A stretch of DNA of 64,000 nucleotides from Rhodanobacter sp. GTDB lineage: Bacteria > Pseudomonadota > Gammaproteobacteria > Xanthomonadales > Rhodanobacteraceae. The position numbers and the translations under genes are program-made. Numbering within the stretch: position 1 is the first letter of the stretch; the number at the start of each line of letters is the position of its first letter. Location of the stretch: the NCBI GenBank assembly GCA_004322005.1, contig SCRF01000049.1, positions 1-64,000 of the forward strand, written 5' to 3'. The notes under the pieces are model-generated. The model was given only the letters and a program-made list of their open reading frames with translations, searched no databases and was not told the origin of the DNA. Below, piece by piece: positions 46,412 to 55,241 of this stretch.

Positions 46412-46768
46412 TCAGTTCTCGAAGCAGGGACCCGTCTCGCGGACCTCGACGGTGGCCCACTCGGCGGCCGGACACTCGGCGGCGATGCGCAATGCCTGGT
46501 CTCTGCCGGCGCACTCCAGCAGGAAAAAGCCGCCGATCATTTCCTTGGCTTCCGCAAACGGACCGTCCTTGAGCGAACTCTTGCCATCGCGCTTCTGCAC
46601 CCGCACGCCATGCGCATCCGGCAGCAGCGAATGGCTCGCCAACAGCAGGCCGCGCTCCTTCAGGTCCGCGCCGAACGCCACCATCTGCGCGTAGGCCTGG
46701 CGCCCCTCTTCGTCGGAGCGGGCTTCACGCTGGCCGCGGGGTTCGACAATCAGCAGCAGATACGCCAT
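46412..46768 (-). CDS. YCII/DGPF-domain protein
   Basis: The 118-residue protein has the YCII-related fold with the DGPFAEAKEMIGGFFLLEC motif that gives the DGPF name. Such proteins are frequent partners of ECF42 sigma factors and may be small enzymes or ligand-binding proteins; their reaction is unknown. It lies 69 bp downstream of the ECF gene on the same strand. The ATG at 46768 (MAYLLLIVEPRGQ) follows AAGGAGAATGTC. Confidence 0.87.
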   Translation of the reverse strand: MAYLLLIVEPRGQREARSDEEGRQAYAQMVAFGADLKERGLLLASHSLLPDAHGVRVQKRDGKSSLKDGPFAEAKEMIGGFFLLECAGRDQALRIAAECPAAEWATVEVRETGPCFEN

Positions 46769-46837
46769 GACATTCTCCTTGGAATTTGAGCCTGGGCCGA
46801 CAACGACCATCACCAGCCACCGGCAGGATTTGCCTGT

Positions 46838-48112
46838 TCACGATGATGCCGCCTTGCGACCGCAGTCGGCGGCGCGCTGCAGCAGCAGTTGGCGTTCGCG
46901 GGCATTGCCCGCCAGCGCGGCGGCGCGCTGGAATTCTTCGCGCGCCTCGTCCACGCGTCCCAGCTTGCTCAGCAAGTCGCCGCGCACGCTGGGCAACAGA
47001 TGGTAATTGTCCAGCGCCGGCTCCGCGGCCAGCGCATCGACCAGATCCAGTCCGGACTGGGCGCCGAACGCCCGGGATATCGCCACCGCGCGGTTCAGTT
47101 CGACCACCGGCGAGGGCGTCATTTGCGCCAGCGTTTCGTACAACTGCGCGATGCGCACCCAGTCGGTCGCCTGCACCGTCAATGCCTGTGCATGACAGGC
47201 GGCGATCATCGCCTGCAGGGTGTACGGGCCGGCAGGCCCGGCTTTCGCGGCGCGCTCCAGCGCATCGAGGCCGCGCCGGATCAGCAGCCGATCCCACTGC
47301 GCCCGGTTCTGCTCCAGCAGCAGCACCGGGCGGCCTTCGGCATCGACCCGCGTGCGTTCCCGCGACGCCTGGATTTCCATCAATGCCACCAGGCCGTGCA
47401 CTTCGGCCTCGCGAGGCATCAGCCCGGCCAGCACGCGGCCCAGGCGCAAGGCCTCTCCGCAAAGGTCGGGACGCATCCAGTCGTCGCCGGTGGTGGCCGT
47501 GTAACCCTCGTTGAAAACCAGGTAGATGACTTCCAGCACCGAGCCCAGGCGCTCGCTCAATTCGGCTGCGCGCGGGACCTCGAACGCCACCTTCTTGTCC
47601 GCCAGCGTGCGCTTGGCGCGCACGATACGCTGGGCGATGGTCGGCTCCGGCTGCAGGTACGCGCGCGCGATCTCGCCGGTAGTCAGCCCGCCCAGCAGGC
47701 GCAGGGTCAAGGCCACCCGCGCATCGGTGGAAAGCACCGGATGACAGGCCACGAACATCAGGCGCAGCAGATCGTCGCCGATCTCGTCATCCATGCCGGC
47801 TTCGATATCGGCCGCAGGCTGTTCCTGTCCGGATTCCAGCTCGTAACCCAGTTGCGCATGCTTGCGCTCCAGCAACTTCTGGCGGCGCAAATAGTCGATG
47901 GCGCGGCGTTTGGCGGCGGTCATCAGCCAGGCGCCCGGATTGTCCGGAACGCCGCTTCGCGGCCAGTGCTCCAGCGCGGTCACCAGGACGTCCTGGGTCA
48001 GTTCCTCGGCCACGCCGACGTCGCGCAGCATGCGTGTCAGCACCGCAATCAGCCGCGGCGACTCGATGCGCCAGACCGCGTCGATGTTGCGCTGGATATC
48101 GGCCGACATCAT
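46838..48112 (-). CDS. ECF sigma factor of the ECF42 type
   Basis: The 424-residue protein is much longer than usual ECF factors. It has sigma region 2 (RLIAVLTRMLRDVGVAEELT and DNPGAWLMTAAKRRAIDYLR), region 4 (RVALTLRLLGGLTTGEIARA with PEPTIAQRIVRAKR) and a long C-terminal helical/TPR extension (EVIYLVFNEGYTATTGDDWM to the end). ECF42 factors have this extension and sit with DGPF genes, with no classical anti-sigma factor, as here. Two DGPF genes and a VOC gene flank it. Confidence 0.88.
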   Translation of the reverse strand: MMSADIQRNIDAVWRIESPRLIAVLTRMLRDVGVAEELTQDVLVTALEHWPRSGVPDNPGAWLMTAAKRRAIDYLRRQKLLERKHAQLGYELESGQEQPAADIEAGMDDEIGDDLLRLMFVACHPVLSTDARVALTLRLLGGLTTGEIARAYLQPEPTIAQRIVRAKRTLADKKVAFEVPRAAELSERLGSVLEVIYLVFNEGYTATTGDDWMRPDLCGEALRLGRVLAGLMPREAEVHGLVALMEIQASRERTRVDAEGRPVLLLEQNRAQWDRLLIRRGLDALERAAKAGPAGPYTLQAMIAACHAQALTVQATDWVRIAQLYETLAQMTPSPVVELNRAVAISRAFGAQSGLDLVDALAAEPALDNYHLLPSVRGDLLSKLGRVDEAREEFQRAAALAGNARERQLLLQRAADCGRKAASS

Positions 48113-48390
48113 GGCTGCCGATCAAACCACCAGCGCACGGCCGATGCAAGTGATGCAAGCGGCGCACGGACTCACGACTCCAAACGCAGCCGCGCTGCTC
48201 CTGCGCGCGCAACTCGGGGGTCAGCGCCCAGGAGCCAGTCGGACTTTGGTTGGCCGGGCTGCGAATCCGTCCTTGCGGTCCACTATCTGCCGCTTCTTGG
48301 CCCATGGAACCACCACGGGCCGGCGAACCGTCGAAAATCTGTCCCCGCACAGCCGAATTCTCGCCTCGACCACCAAAGTCCGACCGGCTG

Positions 48391-48750
48391 CTAGCCGAAG
48401 TCCTCAGTTTCGAACACCTGGCGAATCTCGATTTCCGACTCTCCGTCGAACGGATTGGGACAGCGCTTGACCCATTCGATCGCCTCGTCCAGCGAACGCA
48501 CCTGCCACAGCCAGAAGCCGGCGATCAGCTCCTTGGTTTCGGCGAACGGACCGTCGATGACGGTGCGCTTGCTGCCTGAGAACCGCACTCGCGCGCCCAT
48601 CGAACTCGCGCGCAGGCCCGCGGCCGCCAGCATCACGCCGGCTTTCACCAGTTCCTCGTTGAACTTTCCCATCTCGGCCAGCCGTTGCGCGCTGGGCATC
48701 GCGCCGGACTCGGAATCCCGATTGGCCCTGACCATCACCATGAATCGCAT
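48391..48750 (-). CDS. YCII/DGPF-domain protein
   Basis: This is the second DGPF protein of the locus, 119 residues. It carries the signature RTVIDGPFAETKELIAGFWL and a C-terminal CPNPFDGESEIEIRQVFE. It lies 33 bp after the VOC gene. ECF42 sigma factors are known to control neighbouring DGPF genes. The 278 bp between this gene and the sigma factor hold no gene. Confidence 0.87.
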   Translation of the reverse strand: MRFMVMVRANRDSESGAMPSAQRLAEMGKFNEELVKAGVMLAAAGLRASSMGARVRFSGSKRTVIDGPFAETKELIAGFWLWQVRSLDEAIEWVKRCPNPFDGESEIEIRQVFETEDFG

Positions 48751-48783
48751 CGAAAGTATCTCCCATGCCGTTCGCGCAGCCGC

Positions 48784-49197
48784 TCAGCTGTCCTTCTCGC
48801 AGTTGACCATCCAGGGCGTGCCGAAGCGGTCGACCAGCATGCCGAAACCATCGGAGAAGAAAGTCTTTCCGAGCGGCATGCGCACCTCGCCGTGTTCGGC
48901 CAGGGCCGCGAACACGCGCTCGGCCTCGGCCACGCTGCCGACACCGAGCGAGACGTAAAAGCCCTGCGGCCGTTCGAATGGCTTGTCGGATACCCAGTCG
49001 CTACCCATCAACACCTGGTCGCCGATGGACAGGCGGGCATGCATGATCCGGTCGCGCGTCGCGGCCGGCATCGCCTCGCAGCCCGGTGCCTCCGACGCCC
49101 GCAACAACATGTCCAGCTTGCCGCGCAGGCACTGCGCGTAAAACTTGAAGGCGGCCTCGCATTGGCCGTCGAAGAACAGATAGGGGGTCAGGCTCAT
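48784..49197 (-). CDS. VOC-family protein, PhnB-like
   Basis: The 137-residue protein has two beta-alpha-beta-beta-beta modules: LTPYLFFDGQCEAAFKFYAQ, IMHARLSIGDQVLMGSD and VRMPLGKTFFSDGFGMLVDR, ending FGTPWMVN. It matches the PhnB-like branch of the glyoxalase/dioxygenase superfamily, whose members lack a proven activity. The ATG at 49197 follows GGAGGAGCACATC. It probably belongs to the ECF42 regulon. Confidence 0.85.
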   Translation of the reverse strand: MSLTPYLFFDGQCEAAFKFYAQCLRGKLDMLLRASEAPGCEAMPAATRDRIMHARLSIGDQVLMGSDWVSDKPFERPQGFYVSLGVGSVAEAERVFAALAEHGEVRMPLGKTFFSDGFGMLVDRFGTPWMVNCEKDS

Positions 49198-49410
49198 GAT
49201 GTGCTCCTCCGGTTCGCTGTGCTGTGTTTTTGCGCGTGGGCTGTCCACGCCGATGTCGTGCTGCGGGTGAATCAGGCGGTTTCGACAACGTCGGGGAAAG
49301 GCTCGACTGATGGAGCGCCACGACGCATGCGGCCAACCATCGCGCGCATGGCCAAATACCGACGTCATGCCCCTACGACGAACAGCAAGAACCGAAATCG
49401 ACATCATCGT

Positions 49411-49521
49411 GCGGGAACCTCGAATAACCCCGTTCTTGGCCCTTGTAGCAGCCCACCCTGTGGGCGAAAGCTCTTGTTCACGCAACGGCATAAAGCCATC
49501 GCGCACAGGCTGCGCTCCTGC
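49411..49521. repeat. Degenerate copy of the composite palindromic repeat
   Basis: CTCGAATAACCCCGTTCTTG begins the leader seen at 30500, followed by a poor hairpin (GTAGCAGCCCACCCTGTGGG to CACAGGCTGCGCTCCTGC). Its arms have diverged. It is the only structure in the 345-bp gap 49198-49542. Confidence 0.55.
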
Positions 49522-49542
49522 CGAATCACATGTCCATCGCCA

Positions 49543-50388
49543 TCATTCGGCACGGCGTTTCTCCAGCAGCATCAGCGCAATCCCGCCGAGGATCGCCACC
49601 GAGGCCAAGGCCAGGCGCAGCGTCACCGGCTCGCCCAGCAAAACGATGCCGCCGACGGCGGCAATGACCGGAACGCTCAGTTGCACCGTGGCGGCACCGG
49701 TGGCTTTCAACGCCGGCAATGCGGTGTACCAGATGGCGTAGCCGATCCCGGAGGCCAACGCGCCCGACGCCACCGCGTACAGGACGCCCGCCGCATCCAG
49801 AGAAGTGCGGTTCAACATCAGCACGCTCACGACCGCCGCGATGGGCACGGCACGCAGAAAATTCCCTGCGGTTACCCGGGTGGGGTCGCCGGCACCCTTG
49901 CCGCGCAGCGAATAGACGCCCCACGCAACCCCGGCGCCCAGCATCAGGATCGCACCGCGCAGTGGCGGTGCCGACAAACCCGGCAGCAACAGGCCGACCA
50001 CCCCGCCGAACGCGAACACAAGGCCGACGAGTTGCAACCTGTGCAGACGTTCGCCCGCCCAGATACCATGCCCGATCATCGTCGCCTGCACCGCGCCGAA
50101 CAGCAGCAGCGCACCGGTTGCCGTGGGCAGGCTCACATAGGCAAAGGAGAAGCCGGTGGCATAAACGACCAACGCAAACGCCGACAGCCAGTTGCCCTTG
50201 CCGACCGAAGCGCCGCGCCGCATCCGCACCACCAGCCAAAGCATCGCCGCACCCGAGATCAATCGAATCGCGGTGAAGCTTGCGGCATCGATGCCGGTAT
50301 GTTTGAGCGCCGCACGACAAAGCAGGGAATTACCCGCAAAGGCAACCATGGCCAGCGCCGTCAGGACGATCGTCCGCGTATACGACAT
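49543..50388 (-). CDS. EamA/DMT-family transporter
   Basis: The 281-residue inner-membrane protein has ten hydrophobic segments in two EamA repeats (AMVAFAGNSLLCRAALKHTG and AGVAWGVYSLRGKGAGDPTR each start one). YAIWYTALPALKATGAATVQ with PVIAAVGGIVLLGEPVTLRL is typical of the family. DMT proteins export or import small metabolites; the substrate cannot be told. It is transcribed alone. Confidence 0.87.
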   Translation of the reverse strand: MSYTRTIVLTALAMVAFAGNSLLCRAALKHTGIDAASFTAIRLISGAAMLWLVVRMRRGASVGKGNWLSAFALVVYATGFSFAYVSLPTATGALLLFGAVQATMIGHGIWAGERLHRLQLVGLVFAFGGVVGLLLPGLSAPPLRGAILMLGAGVAWGVYSLRGKGAGDPTRVTAGNFLRAVPIAAVVSVLMLNRTSLDAAGVLYAVASGALASGIGYAIWYTALPALKATGAATVQLSVPVIAAVGGIVLLGEPVTLRLALASVAILGGIALMLLEKRRAE

Positions 50389-50534
50389 GGAAAATCCTGA
50401 TCAGCGTCGGCTCCCGGTAACCGTTCGCGGAGCGTAGCGAAATCGAAGGGCGAACGGATGGAAAGTTTTCCCGCAATCCTCTAACCGCCGAGTTCCAACG
50501 AGTATGGCGGCCATCGAGTTCGGGGTTCGATGGA

Positions 50535-50640
50535 ATCTCGAATAACCTGGTCCCTGGCACTCGTAGGAGCGCACCCTGTGCGCGAATGCTCGTTGCCGAC
50601 GCTCGAACAAAAGCATTCGCGCACAGGGTGCGCTCCTACG
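50535..50640. repeat. Composite palindromic repeat, hairpin copy
   Basis: The leader CTCGAATAACCTGGTCCCTG is followed by a perfect hairpin with 29-bp arms at 50562-50590 and 50612-50640, beginning CGTAGGAGCGCACCCTGTGC. It occupies the 323-bp gap before the EamA gene, which holds no other feature. Confidence 0.75.
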
Positions 50641-50711
50641 CAGACCATCGAGACGCTGAGTCGTGCTGCCCAGGCACTGGGCAATCGGTGAAAGTTGAAT
50701 TGGCTGCCGCG

Positions 50712-51362
50712 TTATCGCGCCGCGTGCATGCGCTTGATGCGAACCGTGCTGCCGCCCACATAGGTGACCACGAAGGTCGAGCCTTCGTGCGTTTGCGACT
50801 GGACGAGCACCGGGTCGGCTTTTTCGGCCGCCGCAAGTTCCGATCGGTGATAGGCAGCGAGCACGCCGTCGGGAATCAGGGTCAGCGGCGGGCTGATGCG
50901 CTCGAAGTCGGTGAAGCGGGCACCGCATTGATCGCAGTCGCTGCCGGAAAGATAGGGCAGCCGCTTCAGCCAGATGAAGTATTTGTTCTCGTGCCTGATC
51001 CAGATCCGGTTGTCGCTGCCCTGCACCCACGTCGCCACGCCGCCGGCATTCCACACGCGCACGATGCTGGCCCTGCTGCAATCGGCCGTGGCGCATTCCT
51101 GCAGCACCAGGTATTCGTCCTCCGCCAGACGAATGGGCTGGACACTGAGGATATCGTCCTGAACCAGCGCCTGCGCGGGAAAAACCACGAACGGCATGCG
51201 CGGGTCGACCTTGAAATCGCCCGAAATCACATAGCCGCCATGCTGCGAGGTATAGGGCGCGGTCACCGACACCGTCGGCAGATTGACCTGCGCCGATGCC
51301 GGGATGCTCAAGAGGCTCGCATACAGCACCATCGTCATGTATCCGGCCAACGATCGTTTCAT
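50712..51362 (-). CDS. Exported protein of unknown function
   Basis: The 216-residue product has a signal peptide (MTMVLYASLLSIPASAQ) and a mature beta-rich domain with two cysteine pairs (ECATADCSRA and SDCDQCGARF), consistent with a periplasmic or outer-surface protein. VWNAGGVATWVQGSDNRIWI could form repeats of strands. No family was recognised. The ATG at 51362 follows AGGAGTTGAG. It is transcribed alone. Confidence 0.7.
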   Translation of the reverse strand: MKRSLAGYMTMVLYASLLSIPASAQVNLPTVSVTAPYTSQHGGYVISGDFKVDPRMPFVVFPAQALVQDDILSVQPIRLAEDEYLVLQECATADCSRASIVRVWNAGGVATWVQGSDNRIWIRHENKYFIWLKRLPYLSGSDCDQCGARFTDFERISPPLTLIPDGVLAAYHRSELAAAEKADPVLVQSQTHEGSTFVVTYVGGSTVRIKRMHAAR

Positions 51363-51446
51363 CTCAACTCCTGTCGATCGCGAATCCTGTTGCACCGAGC
51401 CTTCGGCCAAACCCGCGCGCTTGACGGGAAGTCTCTACGGGAATTG

Positions 51447-51659
51447 TCAGGCAGCGATATCCCCATACTCAACATGACTTGATGGCGGCGGTACCGACAT
51501 GCCGTCCTCGCGCAGCCCCTCCAGGTGGAAGGCGATGGCCTCACGAATTTGCTCCTCGACTTCCTCAATGGTGTTGCCGGTCGCAACACAACCGGGAAGG
51601 TCAGGCACATAGGCCGAGTAGTTTTCTGCGGCCTGCTCGATAACAATGGCGTAGCGCAT
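51447..51659 (-). CDS. hicB: HicB-like antitoxin
   Basis: The 70-residue protein has the partial RNase H-like fold of HicB: YAIVIEQAAENYSAYVPDLP, GCVATGNTIEEVEEQIREAI and AFHLEGLREDG. No DNA-binding extension follows, so it is a short HicB. It starts 5 bp after the hicA stop. The fold appears intact, unlike its partner. Confidence 0.86.
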   Translation of the reverse strand: MRYAIVIEQAAENYSAYVPDLPGCVATGNTIEEVEEQIREAIAFHLEGLREDGMSVPPPSSHVEYGDIAA

Positions 51660-51664
51660 GGTGA

Positions 51665-51844
51665 TTACCTCTTGAGACCAGCTTGCTTGAAGCGGCCCTG
51701 GCGCCAGGTCATCGCTTGGCTTGCCGGGAACAGTGTGACCCGGCCGGTCTTGAACGGGTGCCTGTACTGGCGGTGGCTCCCATGGGTGACTGCAAGGAAC
51801 CAACCATCATCTTGCAGTAGCCGCAGGATTTCGCTGACTTTCAT
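51665..51844 (-). pseudogene. hicA: HicA-like toxin with two compensating frameshifts
   Basis: The first 37 residues are normal HicA: MKVSEILRLLQDDGWFLAVT and HGSHRQYRHPFKTGRVT, with the catalytic His in GSH. The next stretch reads LFPASQAMTWRQGR, whereas the family sequence VPGKPSDDLAPG is found in another frame of the same DNA. About 11 nt are missing near the usual TLNSI block, and the frame returns at FKQAGLKR. The 59-residue product has a scrambled core and is probably inactive, unless the difference is a sequencing error. Confidence 0.72.
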
Positions 51845-52051
51845 GCCACAAGCATACTGTGGGGCCGAGTTGCCGCCAACGCCTGAGCCAAGCGGTGGCA
51901 TAGCCGTCCGCTTGGAGAAGTCAGACGGTTGCGACGCGGTGCGCCGGGGCGAGCTGTTGGCGCGGACGAGCGCAGAACGTTGAACAACCGCCGCCGACAA
52001 AATACCAGCAGATCTGGAAGGCCGAAGGCTTGATTTAACTACCTCGGTCCC

Positions 52052-52222
52052 GAATGGCACTTAACTTAGGCGCGAAATCATGTTTTTCGTCATTCCCGCG
52101 AAAGCGGGAGGCGCTTTACAACGGCGAAGCCGGTCATCCAGCGTCTTTAAGCGCTTGGAGGCCACGGAAGGCACTGGATCCCCGCTTTCGCGGGGATGAC
52201 GAGCCTTAAGTAAGTGCCATTC
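52052..52222. mobile_element. MITE-like element, copy 2, with 11-bp target duplication
   Basis: The same element as at 42052-42224 in opposite orientation, bounded by GAATGGCACTTAACTTAGGC and TAAGTAAGTGCCATTC. It is flanked by perfect 11-bp direct repeats ACCTCGGTCCC at 52041-52051 and 52223-52233, which are the mark of transposition. No transposase lies inside. The stretch 51845-52254 holds nothing else. Confidence 0.87.
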
Positions 52223-52254
52223 ACCTCGGTCCCGTTCAGTCCTCACCACCCGGC

Positions 52255-52452
52255 TCAGGCCCTGACGAAATACGGAACGGCCATCAGCGCGGCGCCAATG
52301 CCCACCAACACGAACGTGTTCGAGATGAAATAGGGAAACACCATCAGTGCCAAGCCGCATGCCAGCGGCACGGGCTTTTGCTGCTTCTTGCCGTACACGA
52401 AGAACCCGAACCCGATGGACCCGAACAACAGCCCCCAGAATAGCGATGCCAT
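52255..52452 (-). CDS. Small membrane protein
   Basis: The 65-residue product (start ATG at 52452) has two hydrophobic helices, MASLFWGLLFGSIGFGFFVY and the segment PLACGLALMVFPYFISNTFV onward to GIGAALMAVPYFV. They are joined by the charged loop GKKQQKP. Small proteins of this type are common and unnamed. It lies just beyond the MITE. Confidence 0.65.
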   Translation of the reverse strand: MASLFWGLLFGSIGFGFFVYGKKQQKPVPLACGLALMVFPYFISNTFVLVGIGAALMAVPYFVRA

Positions 52453-52506
52453 AGTCAATGCCGTTCCCGTTGCACCGTGAGGATCGAGCCGCATCCTGCA
52501 TAACTT

Positions 52507-52731
52507 CTACTGTGGCAGAAGCGCCCCGACGGCCACCGAGATGCGCTCGTCAACTTGAAGCACCCGGACATCAGCGTAGAGGAAGTATGCGGCATATTCA
52601 GGGATGTCTCGGTCACTATCAATACCACCAAGCGCCGGAACGACTGCGCCTGCCATTTCGGCAATTCTGGTCACCTCTGGCGAGCAGGTGTCTTGATTCT
52701 TCGCGTGGGCGCCTGGCGGTCGCACGCACAT
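52507..52731 (-). CDS. Possible small hypothetical gene
   Basis: A 74-codon frame ends DRDIPEYAAYFLYADVRVLQ, then VDERISVAVGALLPQ, which has the look of real protein, while the first 25 codons do not. It may be the 3' remnant of a longer gene or a 49-residue protein starting at an internal ATG. No ribosome site decides this. Confidence 0.35.
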   Translation of the reverse strand: MCVRPPGAHAKNQDTCSPEVTRIAEMAGAVVPALGGIDSDRDIPEYAAYFLYADVRVLQVDERISVAVGALLPQ

Positions 52732-52764
52732 GCGTCCGAAGCGAAGCTCGCCCTTACCCGGATG

Positions 52765-52881
52765 CTATTTTCTGCGCATATACGTCAGTAGCGCGGCGAT
52801 GATGATAACCGACGCCGCGACGATCAGAATCCATCCGATCCCCATACCAAACATTGTCATTCCGCCCATATTTGTCATCAT
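52765..52881 (-). CDS. Very small single-span membrane protein
   Basis: This 38-codon gene has a clear ribosome site, AAGGAGAGTTGAA, before ATG at 52881. The product is a Met/Gly-rich head (MMTNMGGMTMFGMGIG) and one membrane helix (WILIVAASVIIIAALLTYM) ending in RRK, as in small proteins often seen near metal-resistance genes. The positive C-terminal end suggests a cytoplasmic C terminus. Function is unknown. Confidence 0.6.
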   Translation of the reverse strand: MMTNMGGMTMFGMGIGWILIVAASVIIIAALLTYMRRK

Positions 52882-53005
52882 TTCAACTCTCCTTCATGTT
52901 GGCTGCTTTCACGACCGCGCTTCATGCATTTAACCTGCAGGCACGAAGGCGATGCGTGGCACCCGTGCCTGTTCATTGGTTGGCCACCCATCACGCAAGC
53001 TCACC

Positions 53006-53812
53006 TCAGCAAAGCCACGCCCCCGGATACTCCCGCCCCGCCCGTTTCGGCTGATAGCACGCCGCCGTGCGATGAAACGCCTCATCGGCATTGTCCGCAT
53101 GCCAGCCGGGAATGCCCGACAACGGCAAGGGCCGCAGTTCCAGGGGATCGTTCAACAGCTGGCCTGCGGCGATCGCTTCGGCACAGACCGCGCGAACCTG
53201 GCCGATCTCGACTTCATGCGCCGACTGAAACACCAGCGCCTTGCCGACCAGCAGCTTGTCCGGGTTCAGGGCCAGCTCCAGCAGGGCATGGCCGAACAGG
53301 TCGACCCGGATCGCACCGTCGAGCCATGCCTGGCGCTGTTGCCAGAACAGGCCGTGCCAGTCGTGCGCGTCCCATAGCGCGAGCAGGGCCGGATCGCGCA
53401 CCAGGACGATGACGCCGCCTTCGTCGAACTGGGTCAGCGCGTCTTGCGGACGCGAGCGCTGCTTGGGACCCATACGGGCGATCTCGGCCATCTGGCGCCG
53501 GTTCAGTGCCTGTTTGAGTGCGGCATGGCGCAGCCAGACCAGCGCGTTGAGCAGGTCGTGCCAGCTGCCTTCGCGGGTGGCGATGTCGCCGCGCTCGGCG
53601 ATGCGCTGCTCGTAGTGCCGGCCGTCGGCGAGCAAGGCCGGGGTCTGCGCCACGAAGCGGTGTTTCGCGTTTGCCGGCAGGCAGCGGTTGAGTTGTTCGA
53701 TGGACGGCCAGGCGCCTTCGAGCAGTGCGGCGTAGTCGTGCCAGGCCGCCAGCGGCAGCCGCCCGAACACCGCCGGATCGACTGCCTCGCGCGACGGCGC
53801 CCGGTAGCGCAT
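53006..53812 (-). CDS. DUF3025-domain protein
   Basis: The 268-residue soluble protein matches the DUF3025 family: HRFVAQTPALLADGRHYEQR, REGSWHDLLNALVWLRHAAL, FDEGGVIVLVRDPALLALWD and VFGHALLE-like LFGHALLELALNPDKLLVGK. The function of the family is unknown. It ends with GIPGWHADN and the tail QPKRAGREYPGAW. It follows rimO by 3 bp on the same strand and is probably cotranscribed. Confidence 0.87.
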   Translation of the reverse strand: MRYRAPSREAVDPAVFGRLPLAAWHDYAALLEGAWPSIEQLNRCLPANAKHRFVAQTPALLADGRHYEQRIAERGDIATREGSWHDLLNALVWLRHAALKQALNRRQMAEIARMGPKQRSRPQDALTQFDEGGVIVLVRDPALLALWDAHDWHGLFWQQRQAWLDGAIRVDLFGHALLELALNPDKLLVGKALVFQSAHEVEIGQVRAVCAEAIAAGQLLNDPLELRPLPLSGIPGWHADNADEAFHRTAACYQPKRAGREYPGAWLC

Positions 53813-53815
53813 GCC

Positions 53816-55165
53816 TCAGCCGGCGAGATGCGCGTGCAGGTCGTGTTCGTCGGCGCTTTCCACCACCACCTCGACGAACTGGCCGGGCTTCAGCTGGTGA
53901 CCGTCGACGATCAATACGCTGCCGTCGATCTCCGGCGCGTCGGCAGCGGAGCGCGCCACCGCACTGTCGGTACCGGCCTCGTCGACCAGCACGGTGATGG
54001 TGCGGCCGATCTTGCGCTGCAGCCTGGCAGCAGAGATTTCCGCCTGCACCGCCATGAACTGTTCGAGGCGATCCTCCTTCAGTTCCTCGGGCACCGGAGC
54101 AGGCAGCTCATTGGCCTTGGCGCCATCCACCGGCGAATACGCGAACGCACCCACGCGGTCGAGTTCGGCCTCGCGCAGGAAGTCGAGCAGTTCCTTGAAC
54201 TCGGCGTCGGTCTCGCCGGGAAAGCCCACGATGAAGGTGCTGCGGATGGTCAGCTCCGGCACCAGCTTGCGCCAGTTCTGGATGCGCTCCAGCGTCTTGT
54301 CGATGTTGCCGGGACGCTTCATCAGTTTCAGGATGCGCGGGCTGGCGTGCTGGAACGGGATGTCCAGGTACGGCAACAGTTTGCCGGCCGCCATCAGCGG
54401 CATCAGTTCGTCCACGTGCGGGTACGGGTAGACGTAATGCAGGCGCACCCACGCGTCGAGTTCGGACAGGCCCTCGCACAGTTCGGTCATGCGCGTGCGA
54501 TACGCCCTGTCGCGCCATTGACGCTCGGCGTATTTCAGGTCCACGCCGTAGGCGCTGGTGTCCTGCGAGATCACCAGCAGCTCCTTGACGCCGCCCTTGA
54601 CCAGCCGCTCGGCTTCCAGCAGCACCTCGTCGACCGGACGCGACACCAGGTTGCCGCGCATCGAGGGGATGATGCAGAAGCTGCAGCGATGATTGCAGCC
54701 TTCGGAGATCTTCAGGTACGCATAGTGCTTGGGCGTGAGCTTCACACCGACGGAGTCGTCTTTTCGGGCATCGAGATGCCCGAGCGGCCCGATGTCGATG
54801 AACTTGTTGCGCTTCGGCGGCAGCGCGGTATGCACTGCGGTCATCACGCTGGCGTAGTCCTGCGGGCCGCTGATCGACAGCACGTCCGGATACGCCTCGC
54901 GGATCAGCCCTGCGCGCTTGCCCAGGCAGCCGGTGACGATCACCTTGCCGTTCTCGTGCAGGGCCTCGCCGATCGCGTCCAGCGACTCCTGCACCGCCGC
55001 GTCGATGAAGCCGCAGGTGTTCACCACCACCGCATCGGCCGCGCCGTAGCTGGGCACGATCTCGTAGCCCTCGACCTTGAGCTGGGTGAGGATGCGCTCC
55101 GAATCGACCAGCGCCTTGGGGCAGCCGAGGCTGACGAAACCGATCTTGTGCGCAGCCTGGGGCAT
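53816..55165 (-). CDS. rimO: Ribosomal protein S12 methylthiotransferase
   Basis: RimO adds a methylthio group to Asp88 of ribosomal protein S12 (uS12). The 449-residue radical-SAM enzyme has the UPF0004 domain with three Cys ([34 protein letters not shown]), the radical SAM CxxxCxxC in [18 protein letters not shown], and a C-terminal TRAM domain ([10 protein letters not shown] to [15 protein letters not shown]). [17 protein letters not shown] separates it from MiaB. Confidence 0.95.
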   Translation of the reverse strand: MPQAAHKIGFVSLGCPKALVDSERILTQLKVEGYEIVPSYGAADAVVVNTCGFIDAAVQESLDAIGEALHENGKVIVTGCLGKRAGLIREAYPDVLSISGPQDYASVMTAVHTALPPKRNKFIDIGPLGHLDARKDDSVGVKLTPKHYAYLKISEGCNHRCSFCIIPSMRGNLVSRPVDEVLLEAERLVKGGVKELLVISQDTSAYGVDLKYAERQWRDRAYRTRMTELCEGLSELDAWVRLHYVYPYPHVDELMPLMAAGKLLPYLDIPFQHASPRILKLMKRPGNIDKTLERIQNWRKLVPELTIRSTFIVGFPGETDAEFKELLDFLREAELDRVGAFAYSPVDGAKANELPAPVPEELKEDRLEQFMAVQAEISAARLQRKIGRTITVLVDEAGTDSAVARSAADAPEIDGSVLIVDGHQLKPGQFVEVVVESADEHDLHAHLAG

Positions 55166-55241
55166 GGGTCTGGGTTACCGTGAAAACGTATGCGGAAACA
55201 GCCGATTATACGGGATGCGGTGTGGTCATTCGGGTCAAGGT

